From: Effrenium voratum
Lineage: Eukaryota > Sar > Dinophyceae > Suessiales > Symbiodiniaceae
Reading direction: 5' to 3'
NCBI GenBank assembly: GCA_963377175.1
Contig: CAUJNA010003771.1
Span: 2,018,087 to 2,082,086, forward strand
Length of the DNA: 64,000 bases
In this document: piece after piece, positions 33,249 to 43,099 of the stretch
Layout of the letters: every line of letters starts with the position of its first letter
How positions within the stretch are numbered: the first letter of the stretch is position 1
Translations under genes and position numbers: made by a program
The notes under the pieces: generated by a model
What the model saw: the letters and a program-made list of their open reading frames with translations, nothing else
Told to the model about the DNA's origin: nothing
Databases searched by the model: none

Positions 33249-34466
33249 GTCGGATTGTTTTTTGCGTTGCCCATGGGCCATTTGAGAGGCACCAGGCGGA
33301 CGAGTTCTAGAGTTCTCAAGGAACTTGGCTGTGGTGTCAAAACCGTTTTGGGATCGATCCCATTTTGGGGTTTTCGGTGCACCACCCATTTTAGAACCTA
33401 TTTTAGTGGGGATTGGCTCACTGGGGGTACGATATGGCTTTTGACCCATGGCCACTTGTTCATTTCACACGAAAACTCTCCGCGGCAAACTAGCCAGCAG
33501 CCGTGCCAACGAGTCGGCGTGCCAACTGGAGGCCAACAGCCTGACTAACCAGCAGTGGCGGGGATGCGTTTCCTTTGTCTACGCAGATTGTGCATGTGTA
33601 TGTGTGTGTGTGCGTGACAGCGCGTTGCCTCACAGACAAGTCGTCTTGGGCCCACGTGTCCGACATCAAAGATGGTTTCTAGAAAAGGTGGCCGCAAGTG
33701 GCTCACGCTTTAGATTGCATTTCATTTGTTTCCCACCTTTCGGATCCTTTATGGTTTTTGGTGGCAGCTGGTTGGTTTGCAACCTGTGCAATTTCCTATG
33801 TCATGCTGTCCTTCACAGGCAACAGCTGCTCATTCTAACAGGGGCTACTTGAATGCTCGGCCAAGCTACAGTATTTTCCACTCTCATCAGCACAAGCTCC
33901 AAATGTGGCCCACATCCAGTGACTTTTGATGAATTTGACAGTCCTTTTTTTAAAGGGAAGTCAAAGGGGGTCCACCCGACCCAGGACACACCCATCCCAG
34001 CAGATCCTAGGCTTCCTTGTGGGAAATGCGTTGATACCGCCAAAGGAGTCACCAGGTCGAAGCAACATTTGGGAAACACCAAGAATTGGATCCCTTTGGT
34101 TTCGCTTTCCAGACCAAATTTACATCCTAAACCTCTCTTAGTGGGGCCTCGGCCTTGTTCTAGCGGAGAGCCCTACTGTTGTAGGCCATACTAAGTGAAG
34201 CCTTCGGCCTTAAAAAGTATGTTCCCAAACGAGGCCTACGCCTCAAAAAGTATGTGTGGCAATCTTGAGCAGCTTTGGGACCACATGTTTCTTGAAGGGT
34301 GTCAGTGTGTTGCTAGTGGGGCTAAGCCGGGCATGTTGGGACTTAGTTGCCGCATTGATGAGAAAGGCAGAACACGTACGTAAATAAAATAACAATATAC
34401 GTGCATGCCAACACTAAACACCTAAAAGCTCCTCTGCAGAAGTATAGCTAGCCTTCGTTCAACCCA
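33249..34466. other. Mixed region, weak exon candidates only
   Basis: 33465-33545 reads TKTLRGKLASSRANESACQL (Gln/Asn/Ala-rich), and 34009-34070 reads QILGFLVGNALIPPKESPG after CATCCCAG. 34262-34380 is also protein-like. None has two convincing splice sites. GGCCTTAAAAAGTATG and CGCCTCAAAAAGTATG repeat near 34208 and 34240. Confidence 0.35.
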
Positions 34467-34584
34467 ATGATTGATGCCGGGCAAGAACTGGTGCCAATTC
34501 AGCAACAATTATTTCGTTGCGCAGAAACAAATCCAGCGACGAAGGACACCAGCTGGACCGTGGACATCGCGTGGAAACCCGCGG
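34467..34584 (+). CDS. Possible start exon, unknown
   Basis: ATG opens MIDAGQELVPIQQQLFRCAE and TNPATKDTSWTVDIAWKPAG, closed by a good GTAAGC donor at 34585. The ATG may be internal to a longer exon. No family is recognised. Confidence 0.35.
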
Positions 34585-35219
34585 GTAAGCCTGAAAAGTT
34601 GAAAAGACGTGGACACGCCTCGAAAAAGCGTGGGCATGCGTGGACCGCCCGGCCAAAAAGCGAGGATAGCACTGAACAACCACACTGGAACAACACGACA
34701 GACAAACTTTTCTTGGGCGCAGCTTTCCTGCAAGAGAGCAACATTAGTTTCACGAGAAAAAGTGCAAATTCACAGACACGTTCTGACATATTCAATGGGG
34801 GAAGCACAGGATCGTGACGCTAAAAAAGCTTGCTCAAAGCGACTCGCCCCTGAATATGCAGTGGTACTGAGAGCAAACGCGTAAACGATGCCTTATCAAC
34901 CGAAACCAGCTGTAGGCAAGGTTGCATATACCATGATGCTCATTTCCGAAGGTGTTGCTAAACAAAGCGGGCATTATTAAGCAAAAGTGGTCCGGCGGGG
35001 GGGGGGGGGGGGTGCGGGGGGTAGGCTTTAAAACAAGGCATGGTTACTCAGCACATATACTGAGCATGATACTCAATGAGGCCTTGTGACCTTTTTAAGA
35101 CTTCTCGTCAGAGGCCCGTCGTTGCAAGGCCTTTGGAATCTGAGAGAACATGGGTATCCCAAGCAAGACCTCCCAAGTGGATATTGCGCCAGAAATACAG
35201 GGTGATTTCCGTCTTCCAG
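34585..35219. other. Non-coding stretch with a G-run
   Basis: A run of about 16 G lies at 34997-35012. ACGTGGACACGCCTCG and GCGTGGGCATGCGTGG echo near 34607. No exon. Confidence 0.35.
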
Positions 35220-35318
35220 GGTGGGCTCACCAACATTGCGGATACCTCCAATAAGGAAACTTACAAGTGGATTTCAACCGCGGTTGCCAACAGCTCACTT
35301 ACTTCGCTGAACACTCAA
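35220..35318 (+). CDS. Exon of unrecognised protein
   Basis: The acceptor TCCGTCTTCCAG and a GTCAGT donor enclose exactly 33 codons: GGLTNIADTSNKETYKWIST and AVANSSLTSLNTQ, phase 0 at both ends. Polar, Ser/Thr/Asn-rich. No domain is recognised. Confidence 0.5.
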
Positions 35319-35748
35319 GTCAGTAGTCCTGGCTCCTGGTTTCATAGGGGCTTGCTTTCCCTGATTTGGGCCGGGCCAAACATGTTTAGTGGCCCCAAAT
35401 GGTGATTACCTTCGGAAAGCTATCCAGGACTACTTTCACGCCATCCGACCTCCCAAGCCAGGTAGAAGCTCTTGTTTTTGAGGGAGCTGACGAGTTCTCT
35501 TTCACTTGGCAAAGCCGCTGAATATGCGTACTTCCTTATATAAGGGTCATGACCCCTCCAATGCACACCCCCGCACCCTCCAATGGAGAACCCCGACTTT
35601 TCAGGGGCCAAAACCACCAGTTTTGAGGGCCCGAACACAAGCGAGAGGACTCATCTTTCAACACCAGAAGCAGTCCCAGGGCCCCTGTCAACTGACCAAC
35701 TCACCCCAGCTCCTGGACTTGAGTCAGTTTTTGGGTTCGGACCATTTG

Positions 35749-35862
35749 CTCGGTTGTTCAGTGGCACCAATTATTTGTCCCTTTTTTTGGTGGCTGCCCA
35801 CGAAAAAATGGTCTTCCCCTAAAAAGGGTTCCCCTTTTTTCCGGGGTCACTGAACAACTGAG
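35749..35862. mobile_element. TIR element, same family as the oxygenase intron, target duplication TTTG
   Basis: The left end CTCGGTTGTTCAGTG and right end CACTGAACAACTGAG differ by one base as inverted repeats. TTTG flanks both sides (35745-35748 and 35863-35866). The interior matches 30049-30154. The sequence just upstream (35640-35748) is open and protein-like, and GTAAAG follows at 35871, so this too may be a transcribed intron. Confidence 0.9.
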
Positions 35863-36263
35863 TTTGGGTGGTAAAGAAAAAGTTGGGTGACCTTCTGTTT
35901 GCAACTCGATCGGAAGTATCCTGTTTCCCTTGTTTCACTTTAAAAAGAGCCCCCAAAAGGCGATCGTGTCAATGGAAAGCACCAGGAAATTCATATTGCA
36001 ATTGTTGATTTGGGGGAGTCCATTGTCCCCTGGCACGACGGGGATCACTGGCGCACTACGGGGATGCAAGGCATGTTGATTGGGGGAACCAACGCATGTT
36101 TCAAAGGGTCAGATTTCAGGAAGTACGGCAAAACAGCTTATTTAGGGGTGCCTTGGGGTCGTGTCCTTTTTCTGTAAGTTCACCCTTTCTCTGAATGTCG
36201 GAACAACAAAAAAGCAAACCCAAAAAAAACAATCCATTGGCCTTTTGGTTTTTCTCGAGGTAG

Positions 36264-36340
36264 CGCCATGGGCGTAAGCGGGCGGGCTGCCCAGTGGTTG
36301 CACGCGCTGGCGCTGGGCGACACGCCTGGAGGAATGGCTT
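36264..36340 (+). CDS. Possible PPR-like exon
   Basis: After TTTTCTCGAGGTAG a GC-rich frame reads AMGVSGRAAQWLHALALGDT and PGGMA before a stop. R-A-A-Q-W-x-x-A-L-A-L matches PPR helix B and resembles the exon at 10667. Its donor is not clear. With 36760-36832 it suggests a second PPR gene or a decayed copy. Confidence 0.4.
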
Positions 36341-36759
36341 GAGTCTTCTTTGCTCGTTGAAGCCAAAACAAACGTTGGATGGGGTTTGTCATTACTATTA
36401 TTATTATTATTATTATTATGATTAGCATACAATATATATATATATATGTAACAAAAGCACTAATGCATGGGATGGGGTGTGATTTTGTTTTGCTCTTTGG
36501 GGGGGTGTATGTCACTTCTGTTTTCCTTTGGGGGTGCGGTGGATGTGGTTTACGCTGTTTCTTTGGGGGGGGTAAGTTTGGTCAGAGTCGTTTTATTTTG
36601 GCTGCTTCTCTTTCCGTTTACTGGTTCCTCGGTTTTGAAGGCGATCGGTGGGATCTGGGGTTGCTGGGGGGGGCCTTATTTTTGGGGCTGGGTTACGCCC
36701 CCCCACCCCCCGGTTCGTTGCCCCGAAGATTGCATGATGCGCAGGAAAGCTTCGAAGAG
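36341..36759. other. Intron with a TTA run
   Basis: An ATT/TTA trinucleotide run lies at 36393-36420 and an AT run near 36435. G-rich, T-rich DNA follows. No exon. Confidence 0.4.
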
Positions 36760-36832
36760 ATGCGGGATTCTTCAATGCGCGGCTGATGGCCTTGACCACC
36801 GGCCAGCAATGGCAGCTTGGATGCCATGTACC
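36760..36832 (+). CDS. PPR-repeat exon
   Basis: The acceptor CTTCGAAGAG and donor GTAAGC enclose a frame reading AGFFNARLMALTTGQQWQLG and CHVP. F-F-N-A-R-L-M-A-L-T-T-G-Q-Q-W-Q-L is a good PPR helix A plus the start of helix B. It follows the PPR-like island at 36264. Confidence 0.5.
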
Positions 36833-38093
36833 GTAAGCATAGGTGTCCTTTTTGGTTGGTTTGCTAAAAAAATAGAGGGTAGGTGGGGCTCATTACCCAT
36901 TTACCAGGGAAACCCATCTATTTGTACAAAACGCCACCTATGACTGTAAGATGCTTTTTTGGTGGTACTCAATCATGAAGACTTTGTCTCATTCTTGTCC
37001 AAATTCGCGAGCTTCCCCCTAGCAGCCCCCAACTGATTTGTCCCATGTCCAACATCCCCAGTGGCCGAAAAGCAGTGGCTGGGGGATTCTGACCATTGGT
37101 CGGCTTGTCGTGTTGATCCCTTGCGGCCGATTGGAGTGCCAGTGCGTTAGGGGGGATTCCTCATCGGACCCGTGATCAATTTTGGTTGTCTCAATATGGG
37201 TCTGTTTTCTTTGAGGGTACCCTCTTTTTGGTGGTTTCAGGCCATACAATCCTGGGAGGTTAATTCCGACTTCCATCACCATGCGCACAAGTTCTTCGGT
37301 CTGGGTTGGAACGGTCACCGATTCAATCTGATGTGTCAAAAGAGGGTTCGGATTTTTTCAATTTGTGGTTTCCTGTTGGTTTCGTTGGCAAAGGGAAAAG
37401 GGGACCCTCAAAAAACACAGACATATTCCCTGGTGGTTTTTGTGCGGCAACCCATTATGGAGGGGATTTGGATCACTTTTGCCGGAAGAACCTCTAATAT
37501 TCTGGAGATTCATGGATTCTGGCGTCAGCAAGCTGGCTCCAGCATCTTGGGGAGAAACGAAAGTGTGAACCATAGGTCTGTCAGAATAGGGGAACATGAT
37601 ATTGTCTTTCCTTTGTTTTCCCTTTACAACCCCAACCAGGGTCCCCAAAAGCTAGACACACCCATTTTTCCAGCAAGGGAGCCCTATTGCGAGTGGTCAA
37701 ACCTACCTAATAACGTTTGTGAGTTCATGGGTGGGAAGTGGTGAAACAATATCCGCATTCAGCAGGTTCAGAAAAGGGACAATGGCAGAGTTGCCTCCTG
37801 AAACGCTTTTTGGAGAAAAACATCGGCCCTGCTTGGTCGTTGGCATCAATCTCGTAGACTGCGGGTCTCAACTAAGAAAACAAACGTCAGGGGTCTCCCA
37901 CGTAATTGTTCCCTGAGCTTTCAGGGAACGCCTCACGCTGGATTCGCTGGAGCCAACGATTGCAAGTGGCGAACTGGATGGGCCAAAACCCTGCCTTGGC
38001 TCCGGCATGTGAGCAGCGGTTTTTAATCAAATGAAAGGGTTTATACAAAAAGGGAACTGCATGTACTTTGCGGAGGCAATCCTGGTTGGGGGC
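36833..38093. other. Mostly non-coding
   Basis: A 190-codon open frame covers 37172-37744, but its lower half uses intron-like words. The part after the CAG at 37238-37240 could be an exon in either of two frames. Nothing is firmly supported. Confidence 0.35.
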
Positions 38094-38545
38094 ATAGGCT
38101 CGCGTAGGCTTCATCGCGTAGGCTGTTGTGTCACCCCTCGCGTAGGCTTTTCGCGTAGGCGTTTGTTGAACAAAACATGACTGTTTGCCACAATTTGCTT
38201 CTTTTGCCTTCCTTCTGTTTGTTCTGCAGTCTTCGCGTAGGCTCTGCGCAGGCCCCGCGTAGGCATTCGCGTAGGCTTTCAAGGCATTTTGGGTACGTAG
38301 ACCTTTTCTAGCAGCCAGATCCTTGGACAGATGTGGGATTCTCACTTGTACTGCATTTCTGATCTTAGAGCCGGAGCTGCCAAAACTGCACTTGTACTGA
38401 AAAGTTGCGATTTTCCTGCCGCAGTGCACTTCGACACTTGAACTCAACATTTGCCCGCGTAGGCATCCGCGTAGGCACCTGGAAGCTGACTTGTGCGCGT
38501 AGGCACCCCTCGCAGGCCGCGTAGGCCTTCGCGTAGGCATGCAAG
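38094..38545. repeat. Cluster of twelve GCGTAGGC motifs
   Basis: GCGTAGGC, mostly as CGCGTAGGC, occurs twelve times, with two degenerate GCGCAGGC/TCGCAGGC forms, in groups of three to five separated by 100-200 bp without the motif. Within groups the spacing is about 12-20 bases. The reverse strand reads as repeated Ala-Tyr codons, an artefact of the motif. Confidence 0.85.
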
Positions 38546-38956
38546 TAGTGTATAGGCCCCGAACCACCCAAAAAAACACTGCTCATGTGTAGGGGACCCC
38601 CCAAAATGGTTGGGGTTTCCTGTTGGTCCCCTTTAAAGCCAACCAAACACCGGCACACAATTTGGCGATGCCTCCATGTGCTTAAGAATAGTTGTATTTC
38701 CCTTGTTGGGCTTAAAAGGAGTTCATCACTACTGATTTGTTTCATTCTTTCCTGGAGCCTTAGCCAACTGGAAGGATGACTCTAAATGGATGGACAGTCT
38801 GAGAGGTGTAAAACAGCCCAAAACAGTCCGAGAAACTGGATGTGCTGAGAGGCGTGCGCCATAAAACCGCCCGAAACACCCCGTTTGCACGATCCCCCCG
38901 TTAAGGGACGCCAAGATCAATCCCTGGGAAGGCATCGCTGTCTCCATCTCTTCCAG

Positions 38957-39035
38957 CGACTTCCCACTGCCTCGCTGTCGGCGGCCGGAGCAGCGAATGA
39001 GGCCATGTGCCTGGCTTGGGATCTCCAGAACTGGT
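38957..39035 (+). CDS. Possible exon, unknown
   Basis: A CCATCTCTTCCAG acceptor precedes RLPTASLSAAGAANEAMCLA and WDLQNW. Ala-rich, GC-rich. A G-run follows and the donor is not defined. Confidence 0.35.
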
Positions 39036-39364
39036 GGGGGGGGGCGCGGGGTCCTTGTTCGAGGGTTCCTGTTTTGGGGGATGTTTTAAAGGGAAACAAG
39101 AGGGAAACCACCCCTTTGGAACCAATCAAGTGTTTGTTCTTTTCGCTTCCCTTTCAACTAATCTGAAAAGAATGATCAGACAAAAACCCAGCGGAGTTGG
39201 GTACTTTGAGACAAATAGTACCAAGGAGCATCTTACAAAACTGCTGTTAGTTTATTGTGAGTTTGGGTGGCACGAGAAGAGGAGCTCCTCAAATCTTGAA
39301 ACAACGACTACGGAGCTCGCACCAGTTTCCCGTTTCCTGTTGAAAACATGTTGTTTTATCCCAG

Positions 39365-39531
39365 GTTTAAGACTCAGAACGGTGTTGTGGCGTGGCCTTA
39401 CTCCAAATTAAGTCATGATCATGGGAGCAGAATGTTCGTATTTCAGCCTCACTGGCACATGGGAACAGTGAGAAGTGTCAACATTGGAAGGGCAACCGGG
39501 TTGTCTTGGATGCCTTATAAGTTGCCCAGTG
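39365..39531 (+). CDS. Possible exon, unknown
   Basis: After GTTTTATCCCAG the frame reads FKTQNGVVAWPYSKLSHDHG and SRMFVFQPHWHMGTVRSVNI, with aromatic and His content typical of a folded protein. The next exon starts 70 bases later, but the phases do not match under the simplest splice choice, so the 3' border is doubtful. Confidence 0.4.
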
Positions 39532-39601
39532 GTACCTAGTTTTCCTTTTTTTGGGAAGGGTTCCCCTTTAAAGTCAAACCAAAAAAGGTACTCTGTTGAA
39601 G
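39532..39601. mobile_element. Short family E element in a ~70-base intron
   Basis: TTTTTTTGGGAAGGGTTCCCC, shortened here, and TTTAAAGTCAAACCAAAAAAGG match the copies at 10795, 40000 and 60066. It fills almost the whole gap between the two exon candidates. Confidence 0.45.
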
Positions 39602-39775
39602 CCTGAGCCGGATTTCTGGGACGCCATGATCTTGGGTGAGCCCTCGACCAAAGTTAAATCCATGAGGCTCTTTGGTTACCGCTCTAACTACCAAGGTTTC
39701 CACGCAAGACCGCAGATGGCCAGGGCTGAGGAAACTTTGCAGTTTATTGCCTCGGTGCCGCGCAACGTGTCTCAG
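39602..39775 (+). CDS. Exon of unrecognised protein
   Basis: The acceptor TCTGTTGAAG and a strong GTAAGC donor enclose 58 codons, phase 0 at both ends. It begins PEPDFWDAMILGEPSTKVKS and ends FIASVPRNVSQ, with MRLFGYRSNYQGFHARPQMA between. Mixed aromatic/basic sequence looks like a folded domain. I do not recognise it. Confidence 0.55.
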
Positions 39776-39999
39776 GTAAGCTGGCTGGGTGTCACGCCAA
39801 AAATACCAACATTGGAACCCTTGATTGATCTCACTATCCAAAGTACACATCCGACAAACATTTCTTGTCCCTTTTAGGCGGGAACGCGATTGCCTGTTTT
39901 TGCTTGCGCATGCTGACCACATGCTCCTGCCAAATAGATTTAATTCATGCCTAGTCCTCCCCCTTAGTGGGACGGCCTGATTTTTGGCTTTGGCCAGGA

Positions 40000-40112
40000 T
40001 GTGGGCTCCACTCACTCCAATTGGGGGGGGTGGGGTCTTGAGCAATGTGGCGGAACCAACCAAAAAAGGATGCCACTTTCTTCCCATGGCCACTGGGCAT
40101 CTGAGATGCTCT
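40000..40112. mobile_element. Family E short element
   Basis: CAACCAAAAAAGGATGCCAC and GGCCACTGGGCATCTGAG match 60120-60190. The left end, near CTCCACTCACTCC, pairs weakly with the CTGAG end. Confidence 0.5.
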
Positions 40113-40578
40113 TCGTTGCGTCAATACAGAGTTTAAGTTATTGCTTTTCCGTCGCCGGTGTAATTTTGTTACATCTAGTGCCTTCCACCGCCTACGATTT
40201 CCCATTCGGTTTCAAGATGTGTGTCCCCTTCCAGGTTGCTCCTTTGGCCGCCTGAAAAAAACGACCGGACGCGGGTTGGCGGTTGGCAAAGGCAATGTTT
40301 TTTGTTTTATGGTTTCCCTCCTGTTTTATGGTTTGTTTTTTGCAAAAGCTCGAAGCTTTGGGGTGATTTGGGGCTGTCGGGGAGGGCTCCGGGTTCAAGG
40401 GCTGCGGGGCATAGCACCTGACTTGGTTTCACTTGGGTTCCTTTGTTGCAAGAACCAATCAAGTGTGGCAAAGTGGGCTGCACGCTTTGGGGTCGGACCA
40501 ACAGGGCGAGTTAAACCAAGACAGAACCCCACGCCTTTGGGTGGGAGGTCCTTCGCTCCAGACTTTTTTTGAGCCCAG
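40113..40578. other. Coding-like patches, no gene called
   Basis: 40100-40235 is open in two frames with fair composition, and 40240-40560 is repeat-like. Splice borders could not be chosen. Confidence 0.3.
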
Positions 40579-40624
40579 GATCAACGCTGGGTTTTGGCGG
40601 AGGGCGCTCAACTTTGCGTCACAG
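40579..40624 (+). CDS. Possible PPR-like micro-exon
   Basis: After TTTTTTTGAGCCCAG a short frame reads INAGFWRRALNFASQ and meets a GC donor. W-R-R-A-L-N-F resembles PPR helix B. It may continue the PPR-like islands at 36.3-36.8 kb. Confidence 0.35.
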
Positions 40625-40832
40625 GCGGTTTTCGGATGGGAAGAGCCACCCCATTGTCAGGAAACCCCCAGTTCGTGGCGTGCCTGAATCTTGTGGAGGG
40701 CAAATGGGAAGCCACCCCCTAACCAAGTGTTCGAACTAAGAGCGGAAATTAGAGACTAAGAGCAGAAGAGAGGGATACCAATATCTGAAAAGATGACACT
40801 AAGAGCGCAAAAAAAGAAGTAGTAACACAAGT

Positions 40833-40969
40833 ATTACTACTACTACTACTACTACTCCTCCTACTACTACTACTACTGCTACCACTGTAGCAGTAGTAGT
40901 AGTACTAGTAGTGGTAGTAGTAGTAGTAGTAGTAGCAGTGGTGTAGTAGTAGTGGTAGGGGTAGTAGCC

Positions 40970-41012
<43 letters not shown>

Positions 41013-41123
41013 CTCAGTTGTTCAAAGCCGACCTTTTGACCTTTTGGTTTCCAATTTTGGTCCATATTGAGTCATGGCCCCAAAAGGTTAACCTTTTAGT
41101 TCCAGGTCCTTTGGGCAAGTGAG

Positions 41124-41180
<57 letters not shown>

Positions 41181-41330
41181 ATAGTACTACTACTACTACT
41201 ACTGCTACGACTGGTACTACTAGTACTACTACTACTACTAGTACTACTACTAGTAGTACTACAATTTTCCTTTGGTACTACGACCACTACTACTTCTACT
41301 TCCACTACTACTAAACTACTACTAGTATTA
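40833..41330. repeat. TAC/GTA trinucleotide array, split by an element
   Basis: It starts as (ACT)n, switches to (GTA)n near 40890, is interrupted at 41013-41123 by a TIR element, continues as (GTA)n to about 41178, then switches back to (TAC)n with impurities. Confidence 0.95.
41013..41123. mobile_element. TIR element inserted inside the GTA array, target duplication GTAG
   Basis: The left end CTCAGTTGTTCAAAG mirrors the right end CTTTGGGCAAGTGAG. GTAG flanks each side (41009-41012 and 41124-41127), though duplication length cannot be proved inside a GTA repeat. The interior is nearly the same as 23149-23260. Confidence 0.85.
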
Positions 41331-42846
41331 CTTCTACCAGCGTGACCCCTGTTACTTCTAGATGAAACTATTTGAAACTATTATTTGAAACTAATTGAAA
41401 CAAATTGAAACTATAGAGCAAGTTAATCATAATATCATCATAATGGGGTTCCACCTGCCTATTTCACGGTGGAGGCTGCTTGACTTCACTGAGGAGGAGG
41501 CTACAGGGCGTCCCGGACCAGGTTTTTTCAGGCTGACTGACTTGCCCGCGTGTCATTGTGTGTCCATGGACGCCAAATGACACAGCGTGATCCAGCGTGG
41601 ATCAATGCGGATTGGCAGCCTGGTGATATCTGGTGATGTCCCACCTGGGTTCCGTGTTTTCAGTTTGGAGCGTCTTCTTTGCTCAGATTGGTAAATGGTT
41701 TCGGTTGTTTTGGTTCCAGGAAAAACCGCAAGCTTCAACTTGGACCTTTAGAATTACAAGCCGGGCATGTATGGATGGGTAATTACGTGTAATTACCTGT
41801 GTGACATCCAGCATCTTCCAGCCGTTCTTAGGGATCCTTCTGTCGAGATACCCGCTATGAGCCGCCCGAAGCCGGGGGAAAGGCCGCTGATGGCCGCTGT
41901 TGGTTTGACTGGAATTGTATATGGAATTGTGGTTGCAAAAAGTGTTCATGTTCGAGTTTGTTGCGAGGGTTCTCTTTTTAAGTTGGTCAAGACAAACGCC
42001 AATTTTGAATCTGCGGGGATCTGCAGGGCCCACATCCCAGGTTGAAACCAACCAAACCCCCTAGCGGGGCACATCGGGGCACACAATAATGAATTATATG
42101 AAATTGAATCAATTGCGCAAGGGAAAGCCGCAATCTGGCAACGGCTCTCGCGCCAAGGCGCCCTTTTTTTCGGATCCGGGTTCCCCCATCTCTTGTTCTG
42201 AACCTCCAAAAGTGGCAGTTTCAGGGGAAACCGCCATAAACCACCAGTCAATGGCAATTACTGGCAACTTTTCAAGGGTAAATCATGGGAAATCCATGGA
42301 AATCCAGTGACCCCTGTTACTTCAGGTTTCTAAATAATTGAAACTTTATGTTCTATATGGAACAATCAAAGCAAGTTAATATAAGTTAATCATAAAATAA
42401 CATAATATCAGGAAGTTTGTGGCATCAGCAGAATGACTTCTTTGGGGATAGCTGATGAGGGGAAGCTGGTGGAAGCTGATAAGGGGAAGCTGGTTTTCTT
42501 CAGCACAGGCCTGCCAGGACTGGGTGTGTGCTTCACTTGAATTCACTTGAGCTTCAGTTGAGCATTTTTGGGGATTGAGATGGTGTGAGGGTAAGTGCGT
42601 GCGCACTCAGCTTTTTATGTGGCGAGATGTGGCAAGGGTCAGATTGGCATATCTGGTGAGGGGTCCTTGGGACGGATACTGGGTATCGTTATGTATCATT
42701 GGGCTTTCTGAGTGGGATACCCACGAACTGGGTGTGGGTGAAAGTTGAGGCTTAGGACATCTTAGAGAATTCAGGGAATCTCCATGAATCACAAAGAAAT
42801 TCAGATATTCTCAGGGTATATCTCAGGGATTTTCAGGGATTCTCAG

Positions 42847-43099
42847 GGCGGGCAGAAGAGCATCCAGTGGAATGAGAAGCTTGGAAGCGGGAGGGCTGCG
42901 CGGCCCCGTGGACGTTGCTGATGCACCCGAGCTCACCCTGCAAGGGCGCCTGGCAGACGTGAATACTGGCGCATACTGGCGCGCCAGCTCGACGCTTCGT
43001 GCGGACCGGATCATGGATTACGAGTACGTCGAACCACGGGCTCAAGTGGCCACGTTCCCCAACAAGGGCCCGTCGAACAATTTCTATGATGAAAAATGA
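42847..43099 (+). CDS. Possible exon carrying one 8-bp echo
   Basis: After GGATTCTCAG the frame runs to a stop at 43099. It reads MRSLEAGGLRGPVDVADAPE and LTLQGRLADVNTGAYWRASS, then DRIMDYEYVEPRAQVATFPN. GC-rich at third positions. The echo ACTGGCGC-AT-ACTGGCGC at 42965-42982 lies inside it. A 10-base insertion there shifts frame, so either the frame adapted, the exon is a decayed copy, or the true exon ends before it. No family is recognised. Confidence 0.4.

Noticed and set aside
37887..38579. 230-codon frame on the - strand
   Set aside because: Most of it is the GCGTAGGC cluster read as Ala-Tyr repeats.
40799..41305. Tyr-, Thr- and Ser-repeat frames
   Set aside because: Translation of the trinucleotide array.
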